From positions 1 to 44,478 of the forward strand of contig JAUXQT010000027.1 in assembly GCA_030682135.1 (NCBI GenBank): 44,478 nucleotides of DNA, written 5' to 3'. This document shows, piece by piece, positions 36,308 through 43,794 of the stretch; positions within the stretch are counted from its first letter, which is position 1, and every line of letters starts with the position of its first letter. Under the pieces are notes generated by a model, which had not been told where the DNA came from, did no database searches, and saw only the letters and a list, made by a program, of their open reading frames with translations. The position numbers and the translations under genes were made by a program. The DNA comes from Nitrospirota bacterium. Lineage in GTDB: Bacteria > Nitrospirota > Nitrospiria > Nitrospirales > Nitrospiraceae.

Positions 36308-37228
36308 CTAAATCGCTTCCTCGATCTGTTCCTTGGGCTCTGCACTATGCCAGGCAGGCAGGATCTCGGCGGCATCATCCTGCCCGACAGCGACTTCGGT
36401 CTCCTCCGCGCTCGGCTCGATCGTATCTTCCCACAACATTTTCCGGCTCCCATCATCGAACATCCTGATGCGAAACTCGATCTGTTGAGCAGGAGCCGAA
36501 AACCCTTCGGTCTGACCAACGACCGCCCGGCCGATACGTTCTGCGCGAGCGAGCGTACCAGAGCCCGCTGAGAAATGATCGGTCCATACCAGTTGTCCGC
36601 TTGCCGAATCGACCGCACGAAGGAAGAACTGGGGTTGACCATCGATCGCGCCCCGGCTTCGGACCTGCGTCACCATCGCCTGTGGCGCAAGATGAGCCAC
36701 GACCCGATGAGTGGAATCCGATTCGTGATTGCTGACGTTGAGATTGAGGAAACCTTCCCAGAGAAACTTGCCTGTGGCCGCGTCATAGACGCGAAGCGAG
36801 AAGGTTGAGAGTCCGTCTGCTCCCGGGCCGACTCCTCCCGCAAAAATCCGCTCACGGGGTTGACCGGCCGCTGACGTGGCGTCCTCTCGCACGTTCAGTT
36901 CGTAGGTGTCCTCGGTCAACACCGCACCAGTCTCAGCATCGTAGGTTTTCACGGTAATCGAGGAGGCCTCGGCATTCTCATAGCCAACCCCAGCCGCCAC
37001 GACTTTTCTAACGTTCGCGGGAACGAGCGACGTCGCATCTGCGGACCAGGCGGTGACTGGAACCCCGGAGCTGAAACTGGCCACGACGACCAACGCGACG
37101 TACAAGGCCTTCCTCCTCCGCCCGCCGATCTGCCGCCCCTGATAGACCGGAGCGAACTCACGCCGGATCGGCCTGAACCATTCGCTCATTTCCTGTATCG
37201 TCTGAGATAACCACTGCATCATCGTCAT
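36308..37228 (-). CDS. Hypothetical exported protein with outer-membrane-like repeats
   Basis: 306 residues from an ATG at 37228 with GAGGAGG 8 bases upstream. A basic region (RRKALYVALVVVASFSSGVP) looks like a signal or anchor after a 40-residue N-terminal extension. The mature part has four repeated beta units of the form VYDAATGKFLWEGFL, AVDSASGQLVWTDHF and MFDDGSRKMLWEDTI, so it is probably a small beta-sandwich or propeller-like repeat. No family name can be given. Confidence 0.7.
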   Translation of the reverse strand: MTMMQWLSQTIQEMSEWFRPIRREFAPVYQGRQIGGRRRKALYVALVVVASFSSGVPVTAWSADATSLVPANVRKVVAAGVGYENAEASSITVKTYDAETGAVLTEDTYELNVREDATSAAGQPRERIFAGGVGPGADGLSTFSLRVYDAATGKFLWEGFLNLNVSNHESDSTHRVVAHLAPQAMVTQVRSRGAIDGQPQFFLRAVDSASGQLVWTDHFSAGSGTLARAERIGRAVVGQTEGFSAPAQQIEFRIRMFDDGSRKMLWEDTIEPSAEETEVAVGQDDAAEILPAWHSAEPKEQIEEAI

Positions 37229-37398
37229 GTGCTGGTCCTCCTCGCTTGTGCTGGAGTCTCGCATTGACGGCCTTCGGGGTAAATTCCCCACTGTGGGAGG
37301 AACCCCCTCCGAAAGGGGGGAGACGGGCAGGCTCACCGCACTGGATAGGAAAACGCCAGAAAGAATACGCCAGTGAGAGGGGGGGGGTCTTTAACCGA

Positions 37399-37815
37399 TT
37401 AACGAGGTTTCTCCGTGCCCTCGGCCAGAGCAACCTTGCCAAAGACCGCGTATCGGCACCGGGCCACACACCAATACAACAGATAGCCGATGGGCTTGAC
37501 CAACGGGATACTGAAGAGACCTGACAAAATACGCCCGCCCTTGAGGCCCGGCAGGAGGGCCAGAAAGGCATCGAGCCCACTGGCAATTTCCCCATCGGAA
37601 CGAATCAGGAAAGCCACGTCAGGGCGACCAGGCCGATAGATCGCCCCCAACGCCTGCTGGGCCTCTTCGCTCTGATAGGGAACCATCCTAATCGGGGTGG
37701 CATCCTCCTGCGTCTCCAGCCGTTCAAGCCCCTTCTTGGCGGTGACACAGAGGCGGCATTCTCCGTCGTAAATCAACAGACAGACTTGCGGATGTTTTCC
37801 AGATGGATCTGCCAT
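37399..37815 (-). CDS. DCC-family thiol-disulfide oxidoreductase (DUF393)
   Basis: 138 residues. The signature YDGECRLC (Asp17, Cys20, Cys23) is the D-G-x-C-x-x-C motif of the DCC/YuxK family, a thioredoxin-fold group of unknown physiological role. A hydrophobic stretch near residues 95-120 (LFSIPLVKPIGYLLYWCVA) is normal for the family. ATG at 37815 has AAGGGG 8 bases upstream; a GTG 9 bases earlier is also possible. The 170 bases downstream contain a 9-G run (37379-37387) and a small C/G hairpin near 37303. Confidence 0.85.
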   Translation of the reverse strand: MADPSGKHPQVCLLIYDGECRLCVTAKKGLERLETQEDATPIRMVPYQSEEAQQALGAIYRPGRPDVAFLIRSDGEIASGLDAFLALLPGLKGGRILSGLFSIPLVKPIGYLLYWCVARCRYAVFGKVALAEGTEKPR

Positions 37816-37900
37816 CACCGTCACCCCTTGCGATCACCCTCACCAATTTCAGCACGCAGCACTTTCATCGCCTACACGTCTGGGACAACAGAACCACCTC

Positions 37901-38030
37901 GCAGGATGCTCAAAAAGTCCGTCCAGCAAGGCCACAGGCGAGTCGAAACCGGAGGCGTACCCTCGTTGGGTACGTTGAGGATTTCGATGAGCCGAAGAAC
38001 GAAGCTGGCCGGCTTTTTCAGCATCCTGCG
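37901..38030. repeat. Palindromic intergenic element, CAGGATGCT family (copy 4)
   Basis: GCAGGATGCTCAAAAAGTCC at the left pairs with CCGGCTTTTTCAGCATCCTG at the right. The inner palindrome GTACCCTCGTTGGGTAC matches the centre of copy 2. It lies between two divergent genes, starting 86 bases upstream of the DCC gene and ending 39 bases before the next. Confidence 0.82.
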
Positions 38031-38068
38031 GTTGCTGTGCACAGCGGCAGCCATGTATCATTGCGGCC

Positions 38069-38485
38069 ATGCGCCATACCTGGACGATCATCGGCCTCCT
38101 CGCAGGTCTCTGCCTCATTGGAGCCCAGACCACCCAGCTCGCACCAGCTGGGACTCCGGCAGGCCGAATCGCATGGATGCTCTATCTGGTCGTCTGTCCT
38201 CTCGCCCTCGCGGGACTCGTCTGGATTGGATGGACCTGGACCGCCATGGCCTGCGTCATCTATGGAACGGTGGGATTGGCCTTGGATCTTGCCACGGTCA
38301 CGAGCATCCTGGGAGGACAGGCCGAAATAGGCACCCTGTTGTTCTTCAGCGTGATGAGCGGCGCCGCAAACTGTTCGCTGATTGTGTTCGGCGGACGCGC
38401 GTTTTTACAGGCGTTCCAGGAGACCGTGCTTCCAGGATCCCATCCTCCCAGTCCTCCGTCCCCTTCTTCATCCGCACAAGCTTGA
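38069..38485 (+). CDS. Small membrane protein, C-terminus overlapping the methyltransferase gene
   Basis: 138 residues with about four hydrophobic segments (5-20, 36-54, 55-75, 88-106). No family recognised. The last ~45 codons (from FFSVMSGAA to PSSSAQA) are read from DNA that also encodes the end of the methyltransferase on the other strand, a 140-base convergent overlap. The Ser/Pro tail after about residue 117 looks like read-through rather than selected sequence. No clear ribosome site. Confidence 0.62.
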   Translation: MRHTWTIIGLLAGLCLIGAQTTQLAPAGTPAGRIAWMLYLVVCPLALAGLVWIGWTWTAMACVIYGTVGLALDLATVTSILGGQAEIGTLLFFSVMSGAANCSLIVFGGRAFLQAFQETVLPGSHPPSPPSPSSSAQA

Positions 38486-39422
38486 TCCGCGTAAATCCCG
38501 CATCCGTCAGCCAGGCCTTTGTTTCAGCTGCCGTATAGGTATTGCCCCGCTCGGTAAACAACAACATCGAGACCGCAAAGAGACTCGACTCATCGGGATG
38601 CAGACCTGCCCGGTCGTGGAGAAAGGCATCCTGAATCAGCAAGCGGCCTCCAGGGTTCAAGGCGGCCAACGCCCGCTGAAACACCGCCCGATTGTCTTCC
38701 GGCGAATAGATGTGGAGGACGTTCGAATACCAGATGACATCGTAGGTGCCGGGTATGCAGTCCGTCAGCAGGTCCAAGGGGAGGTAGGAGAGTCGGGAAC
38801 CGGTCTTGTGAGTCGCGGCGATCTCTTCCGCCACGTCGAGGGCGGCGGGACGGTCGCAGACCGTGGCACGCAGTTGAGGATTCTTTGCGAGGAAAGCCAT
38901 GGCATAGGTGCCGGGACCTCCGCCAAGATCGAGCAGCGTCCGCGCCCCACGCAGGTTGAGTTGGGCTGCAATCTGCGGAGCCGTCTCCAAGGTCCGGTGA
39001 TGCATGGCCCAGGTGAACCGGCGACGATAGTCCGGCTCATCCGGCTCATCGTGATCGAGCGGCAGTCCGCTCTGTACCGATTCCAACAGACGGCCCCAAT
39101 CGGCCCAATGGCTCGTCATGAGCCGGAGATAGTCTCCTCGATAGGCGGGATGCGCGGCGTTCAACGCCGTGGCGCCCAATCGGCTGTTCCGGTAGGTTGC
39201 GCCTTTTTTCTTCAGCAGGCCGGCCATCGCGAGATTCCGGCAGAGGATCGCCAACCCCCGCTCACTGACCTTCATCTCGCGAGCCAGGGCAGGAATCGTC
39301 CAGGTCTTGGTCCCGACGGCCGTACAGAGATTCAGCTCAAGGGCGGCGATCAGGACTCGCGGCAACCGGTAGGCCGTGATGGCATCGCGCAAATCATCGA
39401 ACGTCGCGATTTGCCGACTCAC
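38346..39422 (-). CDS. SAM-dependent O-methyltransferase (acetylserotonin/CrtF-like)
   Basis: 358 residues. An N-terminal dimerisation winged helix (about 10-80, TIPALAREMKVSERGLAILC) precedes an O-methyltransferase family 2 domain with motif I LLDLGGGPG (163-171), PAALDVAEE, YSNVLHIYSPEDNRAVF and LNPGGRLLIQD. The catalytic His-like LHIY position is present. The GTG start at 39422 gives a 4-base GTGA overlap with the upstream gene and GGAG precedes it, better than the ATG at 39452. The last ~23 residues after ILEARSP are an unusual Arg-rich tail overlapping the neighbouring gene. Substrate unknown; possibly a quinone, carotenoid or secondary metabolite. Confidence 0.82.
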   Translation of the reverse strand: MSRQIATFDDLRDAITAYRLPRVLIAALELNLCTAVGTKTWTIPALAREMKVSERGLAILCRNLAMAGLLKKKGATYRNSRLGATALNAAHPAYRGDYLRLMTSHWADWGRLLESVQSGLPLDHDEPDEPDYRRRFTWAMHHRTLETAPQIAAQLNLRGARTLLDLGGGPGTYAMAFLAKNPQLRATVCDRPAALDVAEEIAATHKTGSRLSYLPLDLLTDCIPGTYDVIWYSNVLHIYSPEDNRAVFQRALAALNPGGRLLIQDAFLHDRAGLHPDESSLFAVSMLLFTERGNTYTAAETKAWLTDAGFTRIKLVRMKKGTEDWEDGILEARSPGTPVKTRVRRTQSANSLRRRSSR

Positions 39423-39856
39423 CGCTCCACGCCGATCGTCTTCACACACCAACGCATCAAATCCTGCGCGGCCAGAGGATTGGCCATGTCCACAGTCCGT
39501 TCAAAACAGGCAGCCACATAGTTGTCGTTCATCTCCGTCCGTTCGGAGAACCCCGATTGCAACAGAATCGCACGGTACTTTGCGACAGCCGGCTGGATGT
39601 AGTACTTCGCCTGCTTGGCGATCTCGTCGGTACCGAGATCCTCCGGCGTCCCATCGGAGAGCAGCGTCATCACATCGTCTAACGCCATCCCATACTGGCA
39701 AAGCAGCTTTCCGTCCGGCGTCAGCTCCAGCAGCCATCCATCGTGACCCAGTTCCATCGCCATCGGACCGCCCGGCTCCAACTCAATCAACCGCGGAAAC
39801 ACAGGGGCCAGCGAGGCCTTAAATGCCGTCCAGGCTGTCGGGGCTCCAGTACTCAT
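39419..39856 (-). CDS. Hypothetical protein in the MBL/TPR/methyltransferase operon
   Basis: 145 residues with no signal or membrane segment. GWLLELTPDGKLLCQYGMAL looks like a beta hairpin, followed by helices with DEIAKQAKYYIQPAVAKYR. The family is not recognised. It overlaps both neighbours by 4 bases, so it is translated together with them. Confidence 0.75.
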   Translation of the reverse strand: MSTGAPTAWTAFKASLAPVFPRLIELEPGGPMAMELGHDGWLLELTPDGKLLCQYGMALDDVMTLLSDGTPEDLGTDEIAKQAKYYIQPAVAKYRAILLQSGFSERTEMNDNYVAACFERTVDMANPLAAQDLMRWCVKTIGVER

Positions 39857-40677
39857 GCGCGCGCCTTTCGATGGGGTGGCGGACCGTCCTGCCCGGCAAG
39901 ACTGGCACGCAGGGCCGCCAACCGTTGAATATTCTCTTCGAGTTTCGGCAGCTGGTACTTGCGATCCATCCGCACCACCAGCTCAAGAAGATCTGCCGCC
40001 TCTCGCAACTTGCCGGTCTCTTCGTAACATTGTGCCAACAGGTACCGGGCCCCGCCGGTCCGCAACTCGTCGCGCGAACGTTCGGCAATGGACTGGCTGG
40101 TCTGGCAGCAGGCAATGGCATCGTCGTACCGTTGCTGCATCAAAAACGTTCGCCCGATCATGCGCCAGGCATCGGCCACGCCGCCCTGATTCCCCAACCG
40201 CCGCATCAGGACCAGCGACTGCTCGTAGTATCCGATCGCCTGGTCGAACTCTTTGGTCTCGCGGGCGACCAAACCAAGATCCGAAAATAACACCGCCTTG
40301 CCCGCCTCATCGTGGACCTTGCTCATGAGATCCAACGCTTCGAGGTAATAGGCCTTGGCACGATCCCATTCGCCCGCATCGGCCCTCAGATTTCCCAAGT
40401 TGCCCAGCGTCGTCCCGATCCCCTTCTCATCCCCCAGAATCTTCTGCAGCTCCAGCACCTCCTGGTAGTAGGTCTGCGCCGACTCCCGACGCCCGCTGAC
40501 CGCACAAATATTCCCGAGATTGCCCAACGTGGAGGCTAACGCCCGTTGGTCGCCGGTCAGCCGGTCGCATTCTAACGCCTTGGCATAACAGGTATAGGCA
40601 TCGGTATAGAGACCGCGCGAGAAATGCTCGTTGCCCTGGCGATTGAGTTCTTCGGAAAGTCCGTTCCGTAGCGTCAT
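39853..40677 (-). CDS. Tetratricopeptide-repeat protein
   Basis: 274 residues with five or six TPR units spaced by 40 (longer, kinesin-light-chain-like spacing): GLYTDAYTCYAKALECDRLT, GRRESAQTYYQEVLELQKIL, GEWDRAKAYYLEALDLMSKV, KEFDQAIGYYEQSLVLMRRL and QRYDDAIACCQTSQSIAERS. No signal peptide. It is probably a cytoplasmic scaffold for the products of the overlapping neighbours. Confidence 0.88.
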   Translation of the reverse strand: MTLRNGLSEELNRQGNEHFSRGLYTDAYTCYAKALECDRLTGDQRALASTLGNLGNICAVSGRRESAQTYYQEVLELQKILGDEKGIGTTLGNLGNLRADAGEWDRAKAYYLEALDLMSKVHDEAGKAVLFSDLGLVARETKEFDQAIGYYEQSLVLMRRLGNQGGVADAWRMIGRTFLMQQRYDDAIACCQTSQSIAERSRDELRTGGARYLLAQCYEETGKLREAADLLELVVRMDRKYQLPKLEENIQRLAALRASLAGQDGPPPHRKARA

Positions 40678-41276
40678 GATGCGGGCTGGAGCAATCGTTC
40701 GACCGCCGGCTTGGCGTCGGTGAGAATCGAAGTCCCGTCGCCGACGAGCAGACTATCGAAATTATACTTGAGGAGGCGACGGAGTCCCTCCTGCGCCTTC
40801 GCCATATCGGCGTACTTTTCAGCTGGGAGCATACTGACGGAGCCGGCGGGTTTTCCGATCAAGGCATCGCCGACGATCAGGACACCTTTCCGCTGCTGAA
40901 TGAACAGGGCCGACTCGCCGGGAGACTTCTGGTCTTTGAGCTGAATCACCCAGATCCCGCCGATGAGCAGTTCCCCGTCTTTGAACGTCTTCGTCGGCTT
41001 CAGATCCATTAGCGGCGCGTCCACCTCCGGCACATGCAGCTGACAGCGAAACTCGTCCTGATACTTCACCGCTTCGCGCACGTGATCGCGATTCGTGACG
41101 ATGATGTAATCGACGGGCCCATTGCGCAAAACAACCGCACTCGCATCCCCCGTCATCGGGGGAGGGTCGACGAGAATCTTATGTTCTCCGACCGTCAGGA
41201 AAAGACCGTTGAAATCGATCTGCTTCTCCTCGGAGAACCAGGACCATTGCCAGATGCCGGGAAGGATGTTTTTCAT
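40674..41276 (-). CDS. Metallo-beta-lactamase-fold protein lacking metal ligands
   Basis: 200 residues with the MBL strand order (NGLFLTVGEHKILVDPPPMT, VDYIIVTNRDHVREA, GVLIVGDALIG, FDSLLVGDGTSIL). The usual H-x-H-x-D-H is reduced to NRDH, the second His region reads SPGESALFI, and the last His position reads GDGTS. Only the Asp of VGDAL remains, so this is probably a non-enzymatic or redesigned member. It heads a four-gene run with ATGA/GTGA overlaps. Confidence 0.78.
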   Translation of the reverse strand: MKNILPGIWQWSWFSEEKQIDFNGLFLTVGEHKILVDPPPMTGDASAVVLRNGPVDYIIVTNRDHVREAVKYQDEFRCQLHVPEVDAPLMDLKPTKTFKDGELLIGGIWVIQLKDQKSPGESALFIQQRKGVLIVGDALIGKPAGSVSMLPAEKYADMAKAQEGLRRLLKYNFDSLLVGDGTSILTDAKPAVERLLQPAS

Positions 41277-41321
41277 AATAGGCTAACAACCGATGGCTGA
41301 TCGTTGATGGCACGGACAGAT

Positions 41322-41561
41322 TTACAATGCGGCGACGGCATCTTTCACGACTTTCGCGACTTTCGTCAGGATGCTGGCTTCGTTCGGCAGATCGATAATG
41401 TCGTCTTCAGAAATCGTAATAAATTTCCGATTCGGCCCCTTCGTAAGAGAAATCAGAAACATGCTGTTCGAGGGTGTCACGGGGATCACCACCTGCACAG
41501 CGGCATCGGCCCCCTTCACCAGCTCCAAAAACTTCTGCTTGCCCACTTCCATCTCGTCCAT
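41322..41561 (-). CDS. Small conserved hypothetical protein
   Basis: 79 residues from MDEMEVGKQKF. This start has AGAGGG about 8 bases upstream; in-frame Met codons at 41600 and 41693 would read through a repeat element. A predicted alpha/beta protein (VQVVIPVTPSNSMFLISLTK, RKFITISEDDIIDL). Family not recognised. It lies 45 bases upstream of the MBL-led operon and may belong to it. Confidence 0.7.
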   Translation of the reverse strand: MDEMEVGKQKFLELVKGADAAVQVVIPVTPSNSMFLISLTKGPNRKFITISEDDIIDLPNEASILTKVAKVVKDAVAAL

Positions 41562-41619
41562 CGTCTTTTCCCTCTTCCTCTCCCTCTTGGAAGTCGGCAT
41601 TGACTCCGCATCGCGACTG

Positions 41620-41690
41620 GGGAATCCTAGTCTGCGCGCGTCGGACGAGCACCGTTTTATCGTGCGCGTTCCGCGAGCAGCGGGATTCCT
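41620..41690. repeat. Hairpin element with 48-bp conserved core (copy 2)
   Basis: The short outer repeat GGAATCC (41621-41627)/GGATTCC (41683-41689) encloses the core 41632-41679, which is 43/48 identical to the core after recG. The outer stem is unrelated to that of copy 1. It lies between the TlpA-like gene (stop 16 bases away) and the small hypothetical gene. Confidence 0.8.
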
Positions 41691-41705
41691 CAACCACGAT
41701 GCGTC

Positions 41706-42239
41706 TTACATCTTATTGCTTCCGCCGGCCAACAGCTTCTCGACTTCCGCCACAATCACCGCATCTCCGGCCAGATCCATATTGCCGACTCGCTGCCACC
41801 GGATCACGCCTTGCTGATCGATTACATACACGTTGGGAATAAACTTCCCACCGCCGTACAATTTATCCGTCACCTTGCTCGGATCGAGCAGGTAGGGATA
41901 GGTGACTTTCACTGGAAAGGCGGACAGAAACTCGCCGACACTCTTCTTGGAGTCGCCCGACGAATTGACCCCCAGCACCACAACCTCTTTGCCTTTCATG
42001 ACCTCTGACACTTTCTGAAGTGTCGTGCCCTGCATCATGCAGGGATCGCAGATATGAAACAGCCCAAGGACCACCACCTTCCCCTTATAGCTATCCAGCC
42101 CCACGGTCTCGCCCGTAATGGCGGTCAAGGTAAACGACGGCGCCTTTTCGCCGAGCTTGAACGATCCTGCGGCAAGGACCAGATGGGCCGCAAGGATCGG
42201 AGACAAGAGCGCGCCCAATATCCACAATGTTCGTTTCAT
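41706..42239 (-). CDS. Exported thioredoxin-fold redoxin (TlpA/AhpC-TSA type)
   Basis: 177 residues with a signal peptide (1 to about 24). The redox motif is CDPC (Cys64-Cys67) in GLFHICDPCMMQ, in the TlpA position after KGKVVVLGLF. FIPNVYVIDQQGVIRW supplies the cis-Pro strand. Likely a periplasmic thiol reductase or disulfide exchanger, perhaps for cytochrome c or copper-site maturation. Start at 42239 with GGAGG 5-6 bases upstream. Confidence 0.88.
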   Translation of the reverse strand: MKRTLWILGALLSPILAAHLVLAAGSFKLGEKAPSFTLTAITGETVGLDSYKGKVVVLGLFHICDPCMMQGTTLQKVSEVMKGKEVVVLGVNSSGDSKKSVGEFLSAFPVKVTYPYLLDPSKVTDKLYGGGKFIPNVYVIDQQGVIRWQRVGNMDLAGDAVIVAEVEKLLAGGSNKM

Positions 42240-42257
42240 GAGAGCCTCCATTTCGAG

Positions 42258-42329
42258 AAGTGCTGGGTGCTGAGTTGTGAGTGCTGAGACTGGATGGTTT
42301 GCTCGATCAGGACTCAGGCCCCAGCACTT
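42258..42329. repeat. Word-repeat hairpin upstream of the redoxin gene
   Basis: AAGTGCTGGG (42258-42267) pairs exactly with CCCAGCACTT (42320-42329). Between them GTGCTGAGTTGTGAGTGCTG is answered by CTCAGGCC. The motif GTGCTGAG repeats three times in the left arm. The remaining bases to 42412 show no gene. Confidence 0.68.
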
Positions 42330-42412
42330 TCTATGCGTATCCTACCATGCAGAATTTTTCAGGGGCAATGGAGGCTGGGATCATCGACATGGCGGAACGA
42401 AACAATGGCTCC

Positions 42413-43435
42413 TCAGTTCCGTCCCAACAAGGGAGTAATCAGTCGAGGCAGGTCGAGCACGTCTTGCCCAAAGTGCAAGCGATAACAATCGGCCTGCTGC
42501 ACCAATCTCGACAAGGGATGTGAATCCTGCCGCGCAATGTCCAGATCGGACAGGAACGCGGCTTGAGACAGAATGGCGTCGAGCGACTGGCTCTCGGAGA
42601 GCGGCTCAAGACAACTGTAGGGCATATCCGCTACTTGAGGAAAGAGCAGCATGGCCGGGGCACAGGACGTACCGACCGATTCCGGATACAGATCCACTGC
42701 ATCAAAATGCTTTTTGTAGGCACCCTGGCGCACCAAACCTGGCTCGGCCTGCTGGAGCTCAGGGAAGAACCCGATCGTGCGGTCCGTCACCTCGATCGTC
42801 ATCGGGAAGGACAGCAGTTCTATCTTCGAGCCATGATCCCGCAGCAACGGATGATCGTCGGACAGATAGCGGTAGCCGGCGCGAAGCAGTGCGAGCATCG
42901 CGGTCGTTCGGCCGCACCCCCGATGGCCGGCAATGAGGACCCCACAGCCCTGATACTCCAGCGCCGCGGCATACAGCATGTGCGTATGCCGAACCTTCAA
43001 CAACTCCGCCAAGGCATAATGAAAAAAGCTCGCGCGTAAGTCGGCATGCATCGCCTCTGGATGAACGAAATATCCCCGCGCCGTCCCCCGGTCGCCATCG
43101 ATCACCAGCGCTCCCTGTTCATGCAGATCCACCAGGAGGCGCCCGCCGTCTTGTGCGATCGTGCAGTGCCAGAGAACGCGTAACGCGTCACCGAGCGCGG
43201 GCTTGGTCCCGGAGAACAATTGTCGTGCCGAGGGCGATAGATGGACCGGCACGTCTCCGCGACTTCCCACCTCTTCGAATTGAATCGTGAACGGGTCATG
43301 AGCCAGATCCTCACATCGATAGTGCTGGCGGAAGAGGGCCACGGGACTGAGCAATGCAGGGGAAGAGGCCAGATACCGGACCGCGACTCCATGGAACGAG
43401 AACAGCAATTCCTGCAGCGTCGACGTCATGATCAT
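42413..43435 (-). CDS. HPr-kinase-like P-loop protein
   Basis: 340 residues. P-loop AGHRGCGRTT (169-178), then YLSDDHPLL with Asp193-Asp194-His195 in the place of the HprK catalytic/Mg-binding region, and FPMTIEVTDRT. The N-terminal half (about 1-160) is a separate alpha/beta region. HprK-like kinases of this sort occur in peptide-modification and stress clusters away from the PTS. No HPr or PqqD gene is adjacent here. The start at 43435 has AAGGAAGG 7 bases upstream; the frame extends to 43552. Confidence 0.75.
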   Translation of the reverse strand: MIMTSTLQELLFSFHGVAVRYLASSPALLSPVALFRQHYRCEDLAHDPFTIQFEEVGSRGDVPVHLSPSARQLFSGTKPALGDALRVLWHCTIAQDGGRLLVDLHEQGALVIDGDRGTARGYFVHPEAMHADLRASFFHYALAELLKVRHTHMLYAAALEYQGCGVLIAGHRGCGRTTAMLALLRAGYRYLSDDHPLLRDHGSKIELLSFPMTIEVTDRTIGFFPELQQAEPGLVRQGAYKKHFDAVDLYPESVGTSCAPAMLLFPQVADMPYSCLEPLSESQSLDAILSQAAFLSDLDIARQDSHPLSRLVQQADCYRLHFGQDVLDLPRLITPLLGRN

Positions 43436-43794
43436 CGTGGCACCTTCCTTATCGTCTCTGGCACATACCAGCGCTCGTGATGTCACTCCATGTCCTCCAT
43501 GGACCCCTTGGCCTGCAGGAGTCTGAGCGGACATGCAGGCACGGTAATGCAATCCCCTTTCTCTGCCTAGATCCCTAAAAGCTGGGAACGGCCCCTACTT
43601 TGGTAGCGAGAGAGGTGAAGACCTGCACAAGAACGAACGGTGAATGTCAAAGGAGAGGGTCTGTCTGTCAGGATAGTAAAACTGGATCTGGAGCTCGTTG
43701 GATTTCGATAGTCAAAGGTCTGGCAGTAGCCTCAACAAGGCCGTACATCGTGAAGAATGTGGCGGACGAACGGATGGCTCTTGACCGGGGTGGT
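43436..43794. other. Gene-free region between purF and the HPr-kinase-like gene
   Basis: 359 bases with no supported gene. Frames crossing it are the reverse of purF or an unlikely upstream extension of the kinase. A TTGACA-like hexamer on the minus strand (near 43634-43639) is a weak -35 candidate without a good -10. No tRNA fold or clear terminator was seen. Confidence 0.5.

Noticed and set aside
37379-37387. Run of nine G as a phase-variable tract
   Set aside because: It lies between genes, not in a coding frame or between promoter boxes I can identify, so there is no support for switching.
38382-39521. 379-codon plus-strand frame opposite the methyltransferase
   Set aside because: Shadow of a gene with full methyltransferase motifs; its translation shows no domain or signal.
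43436-43794. Possible tRNA or small RNA gene
   Set aside because: No cloverleaf, T-loop or terminator pattern could be found by eye.
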